Assembly (NCBI RefSeq): GCF_963678635.1
Contig: NC_087065.1
Location: forward strand, 56,448,397-56,512,396
DNA: 64,000 bases
DNA from: Symsagittifera roscoffensis
Lineage: Eukaryota > Xenacoelomorpha > Acoela > Convolutidae
Direction: 5' to 3'
The notes beneath the pieces were generated by a model that saw only the letters and a program-made list of their open reading frames with translations, was not told the DNA's origin and made no database searches. Below are positions 8,047-18,629 of this stretch, one piece after another; positions within the stretch are counted from its first letter, which is position 1, and each line of letters starts with the position of its first letter. The position numbers and the translations under genes were made by a program.

Positions 8047-11000
8047 ATGAGGCGGAGTAGGGTACCGGTGCTCGAAAAAAGGTCAAGTGGATCAAACACG
8101 AAATATAATTCATCGCTGCGCGGAACGACATCAACGGGCCCAAAGATAACGAAGACGAACTTTTCAGTTAACATGGTCAGCACAAGGAGTACAGCGGAGA
8201 ACAGGGCGAAAGAGGGCACGGAAGGGGAGCGAGTAGAACCCACCATCGAGATTGATCTAGAGACACCCGATCAAAGTGTGGATGAAACAAGGAAGATGGC
8301 GACAGAGTCAACTCCAATGCCCAATGCAGAGGAACCGAACCAGAAACCCATAGAGTTCTCACCGATAGATGACGCGGAAGATGCAATAAGCAACACCGAA
8401 GAAACGGTGAAAGAAGACTCTCAAGTAAAGAGGACATCTTTTACGGAAAAATTGGGAATAATGTTCGGAATAAAAACAAAAGAAAACGTGACTGAAGAAC
8501 CAAAAGCAGAAAGAGCACGAACATTTGGGACAGTGAGCACGAAGACCTCAGAAGCCAATCCAAGAGAGGAACAAGCTAAAGCAGAGGCTACGGCCGAAGA
8601 GAGACCGACAGCTGACCATGAAGAGACTACCATTGAGCTGGGTGACTTGTTGGCGAAATTAAATCAGATTGACAAAAGACTTAAGCATAGTGAAGAAGAC
8701 AGAGAGGTGATAAAAAAGGAGATAAGATACAACAAGCACGAGTATCTAGACAGTTATTTTAACCTAGCTAAGGCGACAGATGAGAGACTCAAGGAAATGT
8801 CAGATAAGGTAGAAGCCACCAATGAAGAACGAGAAAAGAACATCAAAACAGACATGCAACAGTTGAAGAACCGATATGATGATGTCAACAGCCAATTAGG
8901 GAGCCTGGAAAGGAGAATGGACACAATGAGCAAGAGTCAAGCCGAGAGTTCGTGTGCAATACAGGCGAAGTTGGATGCAATCTTGAGAGGTTCTACTCCA
9001 CAAGAAAGACCGGCAGCGGATCGTACGCAAGGCACCAGAGTCGACTTTGTAGAACCACAAAGGAACAAACGGCAATCGACACCGTTGCCCTTAACCAGGG
9101 ATGCGATAAGCATAGCACCAACAGCTGCGAAAACAATAATGAAGAATGGAACGTCGAATACAACGACTGCTCTGGGAGATTCAACAGCTAACAGCAACAC
9201 AGGACCGGATGCTATGACATGGGCCAGTACTTGGGAGATGATGAACAGGACTCTAGAGGCCTTCGCCACGAGGAACACTGACTCGAGCGACAGGAGAGAG
9301 GGAAAATCAAGAAAGACATTCAAGAAGCCAAAAGAATTCAAAGACGACTCCGATGGATGCATTGACACTTGGGTGGAAGTGATGAGATTACATCTAGAAC
9401 AAGATAACTTGAGTGACGAAAGACAAGCATGTACAGCCATACTGAGCAACTTGGAAGGAACGGCATTAAAATGCGTGGTCGCAAAGAAGGAGGAAGAACG
9501 CGACACCGCGGACAAGATCTTCGAGATATTGCTGAATCGATTCGGGTCAGGCATGAAGGGTCACCAAGCGATGATGCGATTTGAAAAGAGAAGGCAGAGG
9601 GACGACGAGTCAATAGATCGGTTCCTAGATGACCTCGAGAGCTTGAGAAGGAGGAGTGACCCAGAGGAGTCGACAAATAGACGGAACTTTAGCATTGCCT
9701 CGAAGTTCATCGATGGGGTGAAAAGTGATGACTTAAGGACAATGTTAGCAACATACTACACATTGTCGAAGGACAGCGCACCCACCCCAGAGGAAATGAG
9801 ACAGAAATCAAGAGAATACATGCTGATGAAACCGAAGAAGTACTCATATTCTGAAAACAGGAACACGCAAGGGGGAAGCCAACCCCAGAGGTCATCATGG
9901 TACAAACCTAGAGATGATATGGACAAGCGCAGATCATGCGCGAACTGCGGGTCAGCGGATCATCATGTGGCTGACTGCACAACGTACAAACAAGGCATGA
10001 AGAGCCTAGGTTATGCACCGGATGAAGAGGATATGAGCCAGATGGAGGAACACGAGTACTATAATGGCTTAATCATCAAGATAGGCGCCAGATGCTTCTT
10101 CTGTAACCAGGAGGGGCACTTCAGAATGGATTGTCCCTTGTTCTGGGAAGCGGTCAAGGACCAAAATCACCCCAAACATAAGTTGGCATTAGCGGCGGTG
10201 CAGAATCAGCGGAACAGGCAAAACGAGTTTGAATCTAGGAACTTGGGGGCACCAAACACCGAATTGCCGACGAAGACAGTGAAAGCTGTTACACATGTTA
10301 GCGGTGCGTTAGAGTCCGCGGCCGGAAGCTCTCTAGAGATAAATTATGAGAAAGCGGCGACGGAAGCAATTGCCAAAGTGAAACAAGATCTGGCTGCGAA
10401 AGAAATAGAGCAACGACTAAAGTTGGAGATCGAAAGACAGAATTTTAACGAAGCATTAACCGGATCGAACTCAATACCAGAGGCTAGAACGGGCTCAATG
10501 AAGACCGGGAATTGTAACACCGTGAAAATGGTGACAGGTAAACCTTTTGGAATATCGAAAATCGGAGCAAGAATAATGTCGATAATCACAGTGGGCGGAC
10601 ACGAGGTAACCAGAAACTTGAGCGAGCCGAGCGACCAGACGATAATGCACATTGACGTGTATGCAGACTACTTGAGTGGAATAAGTCCACAAACGACTTC
10701 CAGAGCGCTCAGGGCACTACTCACGAGAGGGGGCAACAAGTCGGTACGTGTTGATAATAGGTACACTGAAGCTTATGGTCCACACGAGGTCATGCTAAAT
10801 ATAGATGGAATCAACATCTATACCAAGACGATGATAACATGCGACGAAGACCTAATTGGACAAATCTATGTAGGAAAAGAGGAATTGAAAGTAAGATCGA
10901 TTGGACACTGTGCTATGCTTGAAGAAGATGCAATGCACATCGGGACGGAAGCAGACGTGACAGGGCACGTGCTAGACATAAATGGCAAAAAGACTCAGTT

Positions 11001-12930
11001 ACGTGGATTACTTGACACGGGAGCAGTCTTGAGCGTCATACCAATCGAAACATGGGAAAAGATGGGCTTTGACAAAGGTGACTTGATAGACTCGAGAATA
11101 CGGCTGTCAGCTGCAAACAAAGGGGCCCTTCGGGTGTTGGGCAGGACGCCGATAATAGCCCTCAATTTGGGGGAACGTAACCTGTGGATGAGCTTAATCG
11201 TGGTAGAAAACCTAGATGAATCTGACCAATTCATTTTGGGCAGAGACTTCATCAGGAATTTCGACGTAACGATAGATCTAAATAATGCAATGTTCAGGAT
11301 ACGGAACCCGGATAGGAGGTACGCAATCAAACCGGTAAATTTAATAATGGCAAATGAGAACAAAGCACCGGTATTCTTGAGTAGGAGAGTGAGGTTAAAA
11401 GCTAATGAAGCGGCAATCGTAAGCTTGAGGATGAAAAATTATAATGAACTAAGTGACAACAAGCAAGTGTGTATAGTTCCAAATCCCAATAGTCAAAGCG
11501 CTGCTGTTTTAGGAAGATCATTTTCGATAACGAAGAGCGGCCTCTGCGTCAGTGTCTTGTTGAATACCCTTGATATACCGATCACGATACAGAGAGGGAG
11601 GAAGCTGGGATATGCTTTACCAGTTAAAACTCGATACGAAACAATTGAAAACTCAAAACAAAATGAAGTTGTTGATTGTCCTAATCACAGGGACAAAATT
11701 TGTATCTTGAGACGATTGCAGAGAATAAAAGATTCTTCAGGTCTTATCAAATCACTTAAGTCAGAAACGGACGATGGGCTTTCGAGCTGTTCGAACTTTC
11801 CAGAGCGACCCACGCTAGATGAAATGCAAACAGATAAACCGATTCTGCCGGAGATTGAACATTTAAGGGGCAAACTGAAAGATGAACAGCTCGAAGCTAT
11901 CAAGGACGTACTAGAGCGGAACGAGGAGTCTTTTTCAAGGCATAAGGCGGATATCGGGTGTTGTAATTTTGTTGAACATGAAATAGAACTTGAGGAAAAC
12001 GCGGTGCCACACAGGGAGGGGGCGAGGCGCATGACCCCACACAAATCGGACGCGTGTAGAAAAGAGATCGAGACGTTACTAGAGTATGACATGATAGAAC
12101 CATCCAAGTCACCGTGGGCGTGTGGAGTAGTGATGGCCAAAAAGAAAGGCGACCAGTTGAGGTTTTGTTGTGACTTTCGATACCTGAACTCCGTCACGGT
12201 GAAGGATGCCTATCCCATACCTAGGATTGATGAAAGCCTCTCGAAGTTAGGTGATGCAAAATTTTTTACGACTCTTGATTTAGGCTCAGCCTTTTGGCAA
12301 GTACCACTAAGGAAGCAGGACAGGGACAAGACAGGGTTTGCCTGCGAGTTGGGTCTGTTTCAATGGAAACGGATGCCGTTTGGACTTTGCAATGCCACAG
12401 CCACGTTTCAGCGGTTGATGGCACACGCGCTGATAGGCGTAACGAAGAAGTATGGCAACCTGGTAATGTGCTACGTGGATGACGTGGTAATAGCGACGCC
12501 AACACTGGAAGATCACATGAGAAAACATCAAAAGGAGTATCGACAGTTCCAGGCCGAGATTGGGCCGGAAGCTTTCAAGAGACCCCTGCTAACCCATCGT
12601 AATGCGATCACGACAGGATGGAAAAGAGTGGGTAAGATGTCTAGAGACAATACCAAAGCGAGGGAGTCGATACTAGAGGAAGACCTGGCGAAGAACGTGA
12701 GCTTGAGCCTGCACAACTCCTTTTGCTTGAACCGAGAAGCTAGGGTGAAGGCACTACCCAACCAAGCAAAGAGATTGCAGGAGCAGAGAGAATGGATGCG
12801 ATCCTATGAACAGCTGAAGGCTTGGGAGGAGATTGTGATTAGTTCCGATGATGAAAAGGAACTGTTGAGACAGTTTGCCGCATCTAGCACTTCAGGATGC
12901 AGTACCTCCAAGGCGAAGAGTACGAGATGA
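8047..12930 (+). CDS. Gag-protease-RT polyprotein with chimeric C terminus
   Basis: A 1627-residue ORF. A second start at 8173 (MVSTRS) resembles usual Gypsy Gag starts and may be the real one. Residues about 190-310 are charged and helical, about 420-600 look like a retrotransposon capsid domain, and two CCHC zinc knuckles (CANCGSADHHVADC and CFFCNQEGHFRMDC) lie near 630-700. The aspartic protease motif LLDTGA is near 988. RT follows from about 1320, with FCCDFRYLN, TTLDLGSAFWQ, MPFGLCNA and YVDD (about 1476). Just after TLEDH (nt 12510) the frame leaves pol and continues as the last ~140 residues of ORF3. RT therefore lacks its thumb, and the ORF is a recombinant rather than a working Gag-Pol. 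Confidence 0.9.
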   Translation: MRRSRVPVLEKRSSGSNTKYNSSLRGTTSTGPKITKTNFSVNMVSTRSTAENRAKEGTEGERVEPTIEIDLETPDQSVDETRKMATESTPMPNAEEPNQKPIEFSPIDDAEDAISNTEETVKEDSQVKRTSFTEKLGIMFGIKTKENVTEEPKAERARTFGTVSTKTSEANPREEQAKAEATAEERPTADHEETTIELGDLLAKLNQIDKRLKHSEEDREVIKKEIRYNKHEYLDSYFNLAKATDERLKEMSDKVEATNEEREKNIKTDMQQLKNRYDDVNSQLGSLERRMDTMSKSQAESSCAIQAKLDAILRGSTPQERPAADRTQGTRVDFVEPQRNKRQSTPLPLTRDAISIAPTAAKTIMKNGTSNTTTALGDSTANSNTGPDAMTWASTWEMMNRTLEAFATRNTDSSDRREGKSRKTFKKPKEFKDDSDGCIDTWVEVMRLHLEQDNLSDERQACTAILSNLEGTALKCVVAKKEEERDTADKIFEILLNRFGSGMKGHQAMMRFEKRRQRDDESIDRFLDDLESLRRRSDPEESTNRRNFSIASKFIDGVKSDDLRTMLATYYTLSKDSAPTPEEMRQKSREYMLMKPKKYSYSENRNTQGGSQPQRSSWYKPRDDMDKRRSCANCGSADHHVADCTTYKQGMKSLGYAPDEEDMSQMEEHEYYNGLIIKIGARCFFCNQEGHFRMDCPLFWEAVKDQNHPKHKLALAAVQNQRNRQNEFESRNLGAPNTELPTKTVKAVTHVSGALESAAGSSLEINYEKAATEAIAKVKQDLAAKEIEQRLKLEIERQNFNEALTGSNSIPEARTGSMKTGNCNTVKMVTGKPFGISKIGARIMSIITVGGHEVTRNLSEPSDQTIMHIDVYADYLSGISPQTTSRALRALLTRGGNKSVRVDNRYTEAYGPHEVMLNIDGINIYTKTMITCDEDLIGQIYVGKEELKVRSIGHCAMLEEDAMHIGTEADVTGHVLDINGKKTQLRGLLDTGAVLSVIPIETWEKMGFDKGDLIDSRIRLSAANKGALRVLGRTPIIALNLGERNLWMSLIVVENLDESDQFILGRDFIRNFDVTIDLNNAMFRIRNPDRRYAIKPVNLIMANENKAPVFLSRRVRLKANEAAIVSLRMKNYNELSDNKQVCIVPNPNSQSAAVLGRSFSITKSGLCVSVLLNTLDIPITIQRGRKLGYALPVKTRYETIENSKQNEVVDCPNHRDKICILRRLQRIKDSSGLIKSLKSETDDGLSSCSNFPERPTLDEMQTDKPILPEIEHLRGKLKDEQLEAIKDVLERNEESFSRHKADIGCCNFVEHEIELEENAVPHREGARRMTPHKSDACRKEIETLLEYDMIEPSKSPWACGVVMAKKKGDQLRFCCDFRYLNSVTVKDAYPIPRIDESLSKLGDAKFFTTLDLGSAFWQVPLRKQDRDKTGFACELGLFQWKRMPFGLCNATATFQRLMAHALIGVTKKYGNLVMCYVDDVVIATPTLEDHMRKHQKEYRQFQAEIGPEAFKRPLLTHRNAITTGWKRVGKMSRDNTKARESILEEDLAKNVSLSLHNSFCLNREARVKALPNQAKRLQEQREWMRSYEQLKAWEEIVISSDDEKELLRQFAASSTSGCSTSKAKSTR

Positions 12931-12959
12931 ATGGGCAAATCGGATGGATCTTGAGTCTT

Positions 12960-12976
12960 GAGAGGGAAGGGGGGCT
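12960..12976 (+). other. polypurine tract before LTR B
   Basis: GAGAGGGAAGGGGGG directly precedes the LTR start TGAGCG. The same tract precedes LTR C. A purine run against the LTR is where plus-strand synthesis starts in LTR retroelements, and it fixes the LTR 5' boundary here. Confidence 0.75.
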
Positions 12977-14276
12977 TGAGCGTGGATCCGAGTGAAACTT
13001 GGATTCACGAAAAAGAAATTTTAACAAAGCAAATATTGTTACTAATATACTATATTTATTATATAAATCGAAATGCTGCATGACAATTTCCTGATTGAAT
13101 AGGACAAAAGAGATTTTAAAATGATTGGCTTGAAAAGCGAAAATTCAAGGGTGCAGGTGTATGCAGATTTTGGTTGCTGTTTAGCAATAGTGTGAAAATT
13201 TTAAATGGCTGTGAATTTTGGGGTGTAGATAAGCTTAAATCTGCTGCAAACTTCTGTAAATGACCACTGGCACTGTATCTTGAGCAACACTCGGTTTTTC
13301 TGGGACTCACTGGCAGAAGACAGCGCGCGATGAGGACATCGATCTCGAGTCCGGGGAGTATGTGCCAGTCGGTCATATTTGGAAATTTGACCTTGAGAGA
13401 AGCAAAAAACACTTGATTTTGGAGTGAAATTTGGTTTTTCAAAATTTCGAATGGAACCTGTCATGCACGATTTTCTCGCGAGAACTGAAAATCAGAAAAA
13501 GAGATCAGAACAATATCAGAACAATTGAGTAACAATCGCGGGAAAGTTGCTAGAAAAATTGGTGGGAAATTGCTATTCGCAATTTCGAAAGCAATAATAA
13601 CCTAGAGTAGAGCTGTCCCATCTGAAACAGAGACGAGAGCATTCCCACGAGTTGGATTATTACGATTGGAATACTATTATTGACTGGACCAGAGTGAACC
13701 TTCGGTGGAAAGGTGGACAGCTAGAGTGTCCCAATGGTTCACGAGAACTTGCAGTCTAGAGTAAAAACTTGTTCTTGTTGTTAAAACTGACTGACATTAA
13801 ACTCATTTTAGTTACTTTATTAATTCTTGAGTTGCTTACCGACTTATTTACTTCCTGGTTCTTGAGCGTGCTGCAATGTGAGTACTTAATTTAAATTCCT
13901 AGAGTGTGTTTTATAATTGTTATGTTGAGGTAAGGCGAGTTTTAGGTTGATCCATCTGAAATGGATCAAAGTTACACTGTCTAATAAAAAATAACTTAAC
14001 GGATTGTTCCAACCCGGTTTTTAACGGCGTTCATGTAATTTGGGTATCTAGAGACCTAAGTATGGGGACGTTTCTAATTCTAGAGTGGGGGGATATTTTA
14101 GTAGTAGCCTTTAAGCTGTAACGGGCCGTAGTCTCATGTCACAAGCGAACCGAACTGGCTCCGACCGTTCTTGAGGTAGAAAAACACAAGAGATAGTGTC
14201 CCTGACCCTTGAGCCAGTGGTTATAGGGCCTATTTTTCTTAAGCCTCATGTGTGACTGCAGTAGACGAATGTTACA
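12977..14276 (+). repeat. internal LTR (B), full length 1300 bp
   Basis: Starts TGAGCGTGG and ends GTTACA, the same length as LTR C. It has element 3' sequence on its left and a primer site on its right, so it sits as the shared LTR of two joined elements. It differs from A and C at many scattered positions (for example CATGTAATTT against CATGTATTTT, and AATAAAAAATAAC against AATAAAAAGTAAC), which suggests a different source copy. Confidence 0.9.
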
Positions 14277-14287
14277 TAGTGTTTTTA

Positions 14288-14367
14288 TGGCGCTCCTGGG
14301 TGGGCCTGAACCACCAACCTTTCGGTTAACTCCTGGGTGGGCCTGAACCACCAACCTTTCGGTTAAC
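14288..14367 (+). repeat. primer site with perfect 37-bp tandem duplication
   Basis: After TGGCGC the 37 bases at 14294-14330 are repeated exactly at 14331-14367. Each unit ends TTTCGGTTAAC, part of the tRNA-Asn-like stretch up to the anticodon. Pol sequence begins right after the second unit. The duplication sits exactly at the right junction of the inserted block. Confidence 0.92.
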
Positions 14368-14396
14368 TCAAGGACTCGATTAAATACTTGGGCAGG

Positions 14397-17300
14397 ATGG
14401 TAGATAAACACGGTATCAGACCTGACCCAGACGCCGTGGAAGCAGTCCTAACCTGGAAATCACCGAAGACGGAACACCAGCTGATGAGCTTCCTGGGTTT
14501 CGCCAACTATTATAGAGAATTCATCAAGGGCTATGCGGACAAGGTATACCCGATGCAACAATTAATGAGACATAAGGGCAAGAAGTTCACGTGGAACAAC
14601 GCGGCAGAAGAGTCATTCCAGAGAATAAAGAAAGAGCTGTGTGAGGCACCAGTACTGGGTATGCCGACTGAGAAGGGGATGTACGTGCTAGACACGGATG
14701 CGTCAGTAGTCGCTATTTCTGGGATTCTCCATCAAGAACAAGAATGGAATGGGAAGACAGTCTTGAGACCAATAGCATACGGGAGCAAGGTCCTAAGTGA
14801 CACAGAAATGAAGTACGGAGCACCGAAAGCAGAGATGTTCGCGGTGGTCACCTTTGTCGAAAAATACAGAGCATACTTAGGCAGTGAGCCCTTCAAGCTG
14901 CGAGTCGACAACCGAGCACTAAGCTGGCTGAAAACGTACTCAATGGACCAGAGCTATATTGGGAGGTGGATAGTTCGCTTGGATGGATACAACATGATAA
15001 TTGAGCACAGAACACGGGATAAACATCAAAATGCTGACAGCTTGAGTAAGAAGACGGAGTTCTACGAGAGGCAAGAACAAAGAGAGGCGGACAGACCTGA
15101 GATCAAAGACGGCTTCTCCTTTATGGACAAAGAAACGTACGACAGTCTTCCACTCACGAGATGGCTGGACAAATCAGGCAAACCGATAGAAGATCATCCC
15201 GAATTGCCGAAAGAGCCTCTTGAAAAGACCATCTTGAAGAAAAATAGAGGGATTCCGATAGGAATAATGCTCAAGTCCAAGATCGTGAGGGAAACACTCA
15301 AGGCAAAAGGTTATGATCTCATCCAGGTAGAGGAGGGAACGGTCCGAATAGATGAAGACTTAATGAGGTTGCTTGAGAAACTATCAGATAACAAGCCCGT
15401 GATCCAAGGGAAAGGTCAGGAGGCACCGGAACTAACCATACTTCGGAGAGAAGAAACAGTGAACAATACTGACGTCTCAAAAGGAAGCATCACTGATAGC
15501 AAGGAAGTTGTGCGGTCACTAGTTGAAAAAATCCCCGAAAAAATTCTGGAGCAGACAAAAGTCAGGGACAAGAAAGTGACATTCAGAGAAGAAGTTGAAC
15601 ACCTGGGACTAGATCAAGAGTCCGGGGAGTGGTCCAGAATCATGGAAGAAGACGAAACCGGAGAAGGGAAATTGTCCGGGGAGCGTGAAGAATGGGATGA
15701 AGACTCGGGTGAGAGCAGCGAAGACCAAAACAGTCTATACATGATACTGGCGGAAGAGAAGATAAGACAGCACGACAGGGAATTACAAACGGATCCATCT
15801 TCAGGGACGTACAATCTGGAATTACAAGAGGTACGAGGTGGTGAAGAGCTCGAGAAAATAGCAGTTTCAAGAAAACCACTAAGGGAACTATCGTGCAACT
15901 CAAACGTCAGAACGAATCTGGTACCAGAAGACGACATAAAAATCGTGAAAAGGATGATATGTGTGAAACTGAGCGATGACATCCACAACCCTGGTGAGAT
16001 GAATGGACAGATCATGGCGCTAAAGGAGCACGTTAAGGCGAGATACAGGCTGTCTGACCTAATAAGGGCCCAGAAGAATGACAAAATGACAAGTAACCTC
16101 TCCAAATGGATCCATTCGGGAGTCAAGGAGAAGGGGGAACTTGAGGAAGACAGCTACAAGATCTTGAGCCAGTTCTACAAAGAAAAGAGAGACTTACTTT
16201 ATCACATAGCTGAAGGGGTGGTAGCGTGCAAGAGAAGAGATGAGGAAAAGATATTACACAAACACAACCTCATCATACTACCACAATTGTACCAAACGGA
16301 GGTGCTTTTCAGATCACACGACCAGATGGGCCACCAGGGGATAGATAAAGTACAACAAAGGATACTTCACAGGTTTGACTGGCCGGGAATGAGAAAAGCT
16401 TGCGAGAGATGGGTGAATGCCTGCCTAGCATGCCTTCAAGTAAAAGACCCAAGGAAGATGAAGTTTCCCCTCAAGTCTGTCGAGAGTTCGGAATTCAATG
16501 AAGCGGTGCAGATAGACCATCAGAAAATCTGCATGACGGAGTCGGGTTATAACCAAATACTAGTTATAATAGATCACTTCACTAAGTTGGCGGAAGCGGT
16601 TCCGTGCCAGACAGCCTCGGCAGAGGAGACATGTGATCACCTGATAACGCATTGGATATCGCGGTATGGTTGCCCAATGACTTTCCAGTCGGACAACGGC
16701 AAGGCTTTTGTGGGGGACTTGACAAAAGAATTGATGAAGAGATCACACATTGCTCAAGCGCACTCGACGACCTATCATCCACAGACCAATGGGTTGGTAG
16801 AGAGACAGAATAGGACACTGGTCAACATGCTCAGGGTGTACTGCTCGAGATACATGACGGACTGGGACAAATACCTGCCACAGGTAGTAGGAGCCTATAA
16901 TAGTACTCAGCACTCAACGACGGGTATCAGTCCTTTCATGATGTTGACAGGCAGGGAAAGGGCAATGCCTATAACATTCTTCTACCCGGAGTACGAGGGG
17001 AAGAGGACGTCACCTCAAGCATACGTGAAGGAAGCGATCAAAAGACAACAAGAGCTAAACGAGCTATGTCGGAGAAACACGGCACAAGCGCAAATGAGGC
17101 AACGCAAGAAATATGACGAAAAGATACTAAGAGCAAAGCCATACGAAGTGGGCCAATACGTGTGGGTCTTCCAAAATGTCATACCGCCCAAGGGAACAAA
17201 GAAACTACTCAAGAAATGGAGAGGACCGTTCATGATTACGGAAGTACATCAACAAGGACGGTTCTATCGCTTGAGTACAGGGCGAGCAGCACATTACGAA

Positions 17301-18629
17301 AATCTGAAGCCTCATGTCCCGTCCCCGGAGGACTGGTGCCTACCAAAAGACATGGAAGGTCTTGAGTACCTGGTGGTGGAACCAGCGTGCGAGGTGAATG
17401 AGAAAGGCACTAGAGAGAAAAATGATGGTAATGAGAACTTGAGTTTGGACGACAACGAAAAAATAGAAGTGGAGTCGGATGCAGGTTCATTTGTAGAAGA
17501 AGACTGGAACGACCCAGAGCAAAACGAGGTACCGAAGTGGATGGAGCCGGATCGACCAACACCACCGGAAACCAGGACTGGCAATCGTAAACGAACAGGT
17601 ATGAGGTACAATAGGTACGGGGATGACTTCTTGATCGATAAGATACAGCCAGACAAGTTGGGCGATGAACTACTAAGCGCAGGCGAACTGGAAGCCGAAG
17701 AGGAATGGCAGGTCATTGACGATGGTGGACATTATCCGCAGGATGATTACTCGACGCCAGAATTGGAGACGGATCTCGAGCAGAGTGAAATAGAAAGGAG
17801 GGAGAACACGAACTTGAGGATTCTAGAGTGGATGCGTGATGTCAGAGACGAGAGCCGCGAAGGACAAAGCATTCAGCAAATCGATGTATCAGCAGCAAAT
17901 TACATGAAGACAGAGGACCCTCTTTTCGGATGGACAGCAACAGACAGGCCACTGGACATCCCCAAGGACAAATCAGACCCGACTACATCGACGGGGACGT
18001 CGATAAATATTTTTGTCCGGGGAGTGGGGGTAGGACTTACCCACACCGAAAATTTGATGATAAAGAAGCTCAAGGAAGTGAGGGAAACAAGCGGATTGGA
18101 ACTGGAGGAAGAAGAACCAGAGCCTACCATAGGAAGGAATTTCAAAACGAAATTCGAAATACCCAATGAATACTCAGAGAACATCATGATAACGGATAGC
18201 GACTTCATCCTGTCAAACAGGACCAGCGCGATCTGCATCACGGCGGACATGAGTTTCAAATCAAGATTGGAGGCTGACTTCAAAAGAGAGTACCAGAACG
18301 TAGAGTTTCTGTTCAGACAGAGGCCAGGACTGGGAGGCATGGCAGCGCTTCCACCGTCAGTGGCACAAGTCCCGGGCAAATACCTCTGCTTCCTAGTAAC
18401 GAGAGTCAACGGCAGAAACACAATTGATCCCGAACACGTGATATTGGCACTGACAAGACTACGAGACTTCATGATTGAAAGAGGGATAACAGAAGTCTCA
18501 ATGCCGGTGTATGACCCGAACAGGGGCAAACTGAGCCCGAGGGAATTGTACGCTATCCTACATGTGGTCTTTGCAGAAACAGAGATAATGGTGCATCTTC
18601 ACAAGAAGTACTACTTGAGCATCGCCTGA
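14397..18629 (+). CDS. Pol continuation: RT end, RNase H, integrase, macrodomain-like tail
   Basis: The open frame begins LKDSIKYLG just after the inserted block, and 14397 is the first ATG. RT thumb/connection leads to RNase H (VLDTDAS near residue 97). A long charged linker follows. Integrase has an HHCC zinc domain (about 635-680), catalytic D in QIDH (about 704), D in SDNG (about 766), and E in VERQ 35 residues on, then WRGPF (about 941). After an acidic linker, residues about 1250-1405 resemble OARD1/TARG1-type macrodomains: SAICITAD, GKYLCFLVTR, ITEVSMP and a C-terminal hydrophobic strand. The positions of the TARG1 catalytic Lys and Asp look replaced (FLVTR, then VYDPNRGK after SMP), so binding rather than hydrolysis is likelier. 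Confidence 0.9.
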   Translation: MVDKHGIRPDPDAVEAVLTWKSPKTEHQLMSFLGFANYYREFIKGYADKVYPMQQLMRHKGKKFTWNNAAEESFQRIKKELCEAPVLGMPTEKGMYVLDTDASVVAISGILHQEQEWNGKTVLRPIAYGSKVLSDTEMKYGAPKAEMFAVVTFVEKYRAYLGSEPFKLRVDNRALSWLKTYSMDQSYIGRWIVRLDGYNMIIEHRTRDKHQNADSLSKKTEFYERQEQREADRPEIKDGFSFMDKETYDSLPLTRWLDKSGKPIEDHPELPKEPLEKTILKKNRGIPIGIMLKSKIVRETLKAKGYDLIQVEEGTVRIDEDLMRLLEKLSDNKPVIQGKGQEAPELTILRREETVNNTDVSKGSITDSKEVVRSLVEKIPEKILEQTKVRDKKVTFREEVEHLGLDQESGEWSRIMEEDETGEGKLSGEREEWDEDSGESSEDQNSLYMILAEEKIRQHDRELQTDPSSGTYNLELQEVRGGEELEKIAVSRKPLRELSCNSNVRTNLVPEDDIKIVKRMICVKLSDDIHNPGEMNGQIMALKEHVKARYRLSDLIRAQKNDKMTSNLSKWIHSGVKEKGELEEDSYKILSQFYKEKRDLLYHIAEGVVACKRRDEEKILHKHNLIILPQLYQTEVLFRSHDQMGHQGIDKVQQRILHRFDWPGMRKACERWVNACLACLQVKDPRKMKFPLKSVESSEFNEAVQIDHQKICMTESGYNQILVIIDHFTKLAEAVPCQTASAEETCDHLITHWISRYGCPMTFQSDNGKAFVGDLTKELMKRSHIAQAHSTTYHPQTNGLVERQNRTLVNMLRVYCSRYMTDWDKYLPQVVGAYNSTQHSTTGISPFMMLTGRERAMPITFFYPEYEGKRTSPQAYVKEAIKRQQELNELCRRNTAQAQMRQRKKYDEKILRAKPYEVGQYVWVFQNVIPPKGTKKLLKKWRGPFMITEVHQQGRFYRLSTGRAAHYENLKPHVPSPEDWCLPKDMEGLEYLVVEPACEVNEKGTREKNDGNENLSLDDNEKIEVESDAGSFVEEDWNDPEQNEVPKWMEPDRPTPPETRTGNRKRTGMRYNRYGDDFLIDKIQPDKLGDELLSAGELEAEEEWQVIDDGGHYPQDDYSTPELETDLEQSEIERRENTNLRILEWMRDVRDESREGQSIQQIDVSAANYMKTEDPLFGWTATDRPLDIPKDKSDPTTSTGTSINIFVRGVGVGLTHTENLMIKKLKEVRETSGLELEEEEPEPTIGRNFKTKFEIPNEYSENIMITDSDFILSNRTSAICITADMSFKSRLEADFKREYQNVEFLFRQRPGLGGMAALPPSVAQVPGKYLCFLVTRVNGRNTIDPEHVILALTRLRDFMIERGITEVSMPVYDPNRGKLSPRELYAILHVVFAETEIMVHLHKKYYLSIA

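Larger units (their letters stand above)
12510..14367 (+). repeat. inserted block: ORF3 tail + LTR + primer site, inside RT
   Basis: This block interrupts RT. Its left part (12510-12976) nearly duplicates 24048-24514, the end of ORF3 and the polypurine tract. Then come a full LTR (12977-14276) and the primer site (from 14288). Pol resumes at about 14368 with IKYLG. The left crossover lies in a short sequence shared by pol and ORF3 (AGATCACATGAGA). Roughly 30 RT residues that normally sit between the YVDD region and KYLG are missing. Confidence 0.9.
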
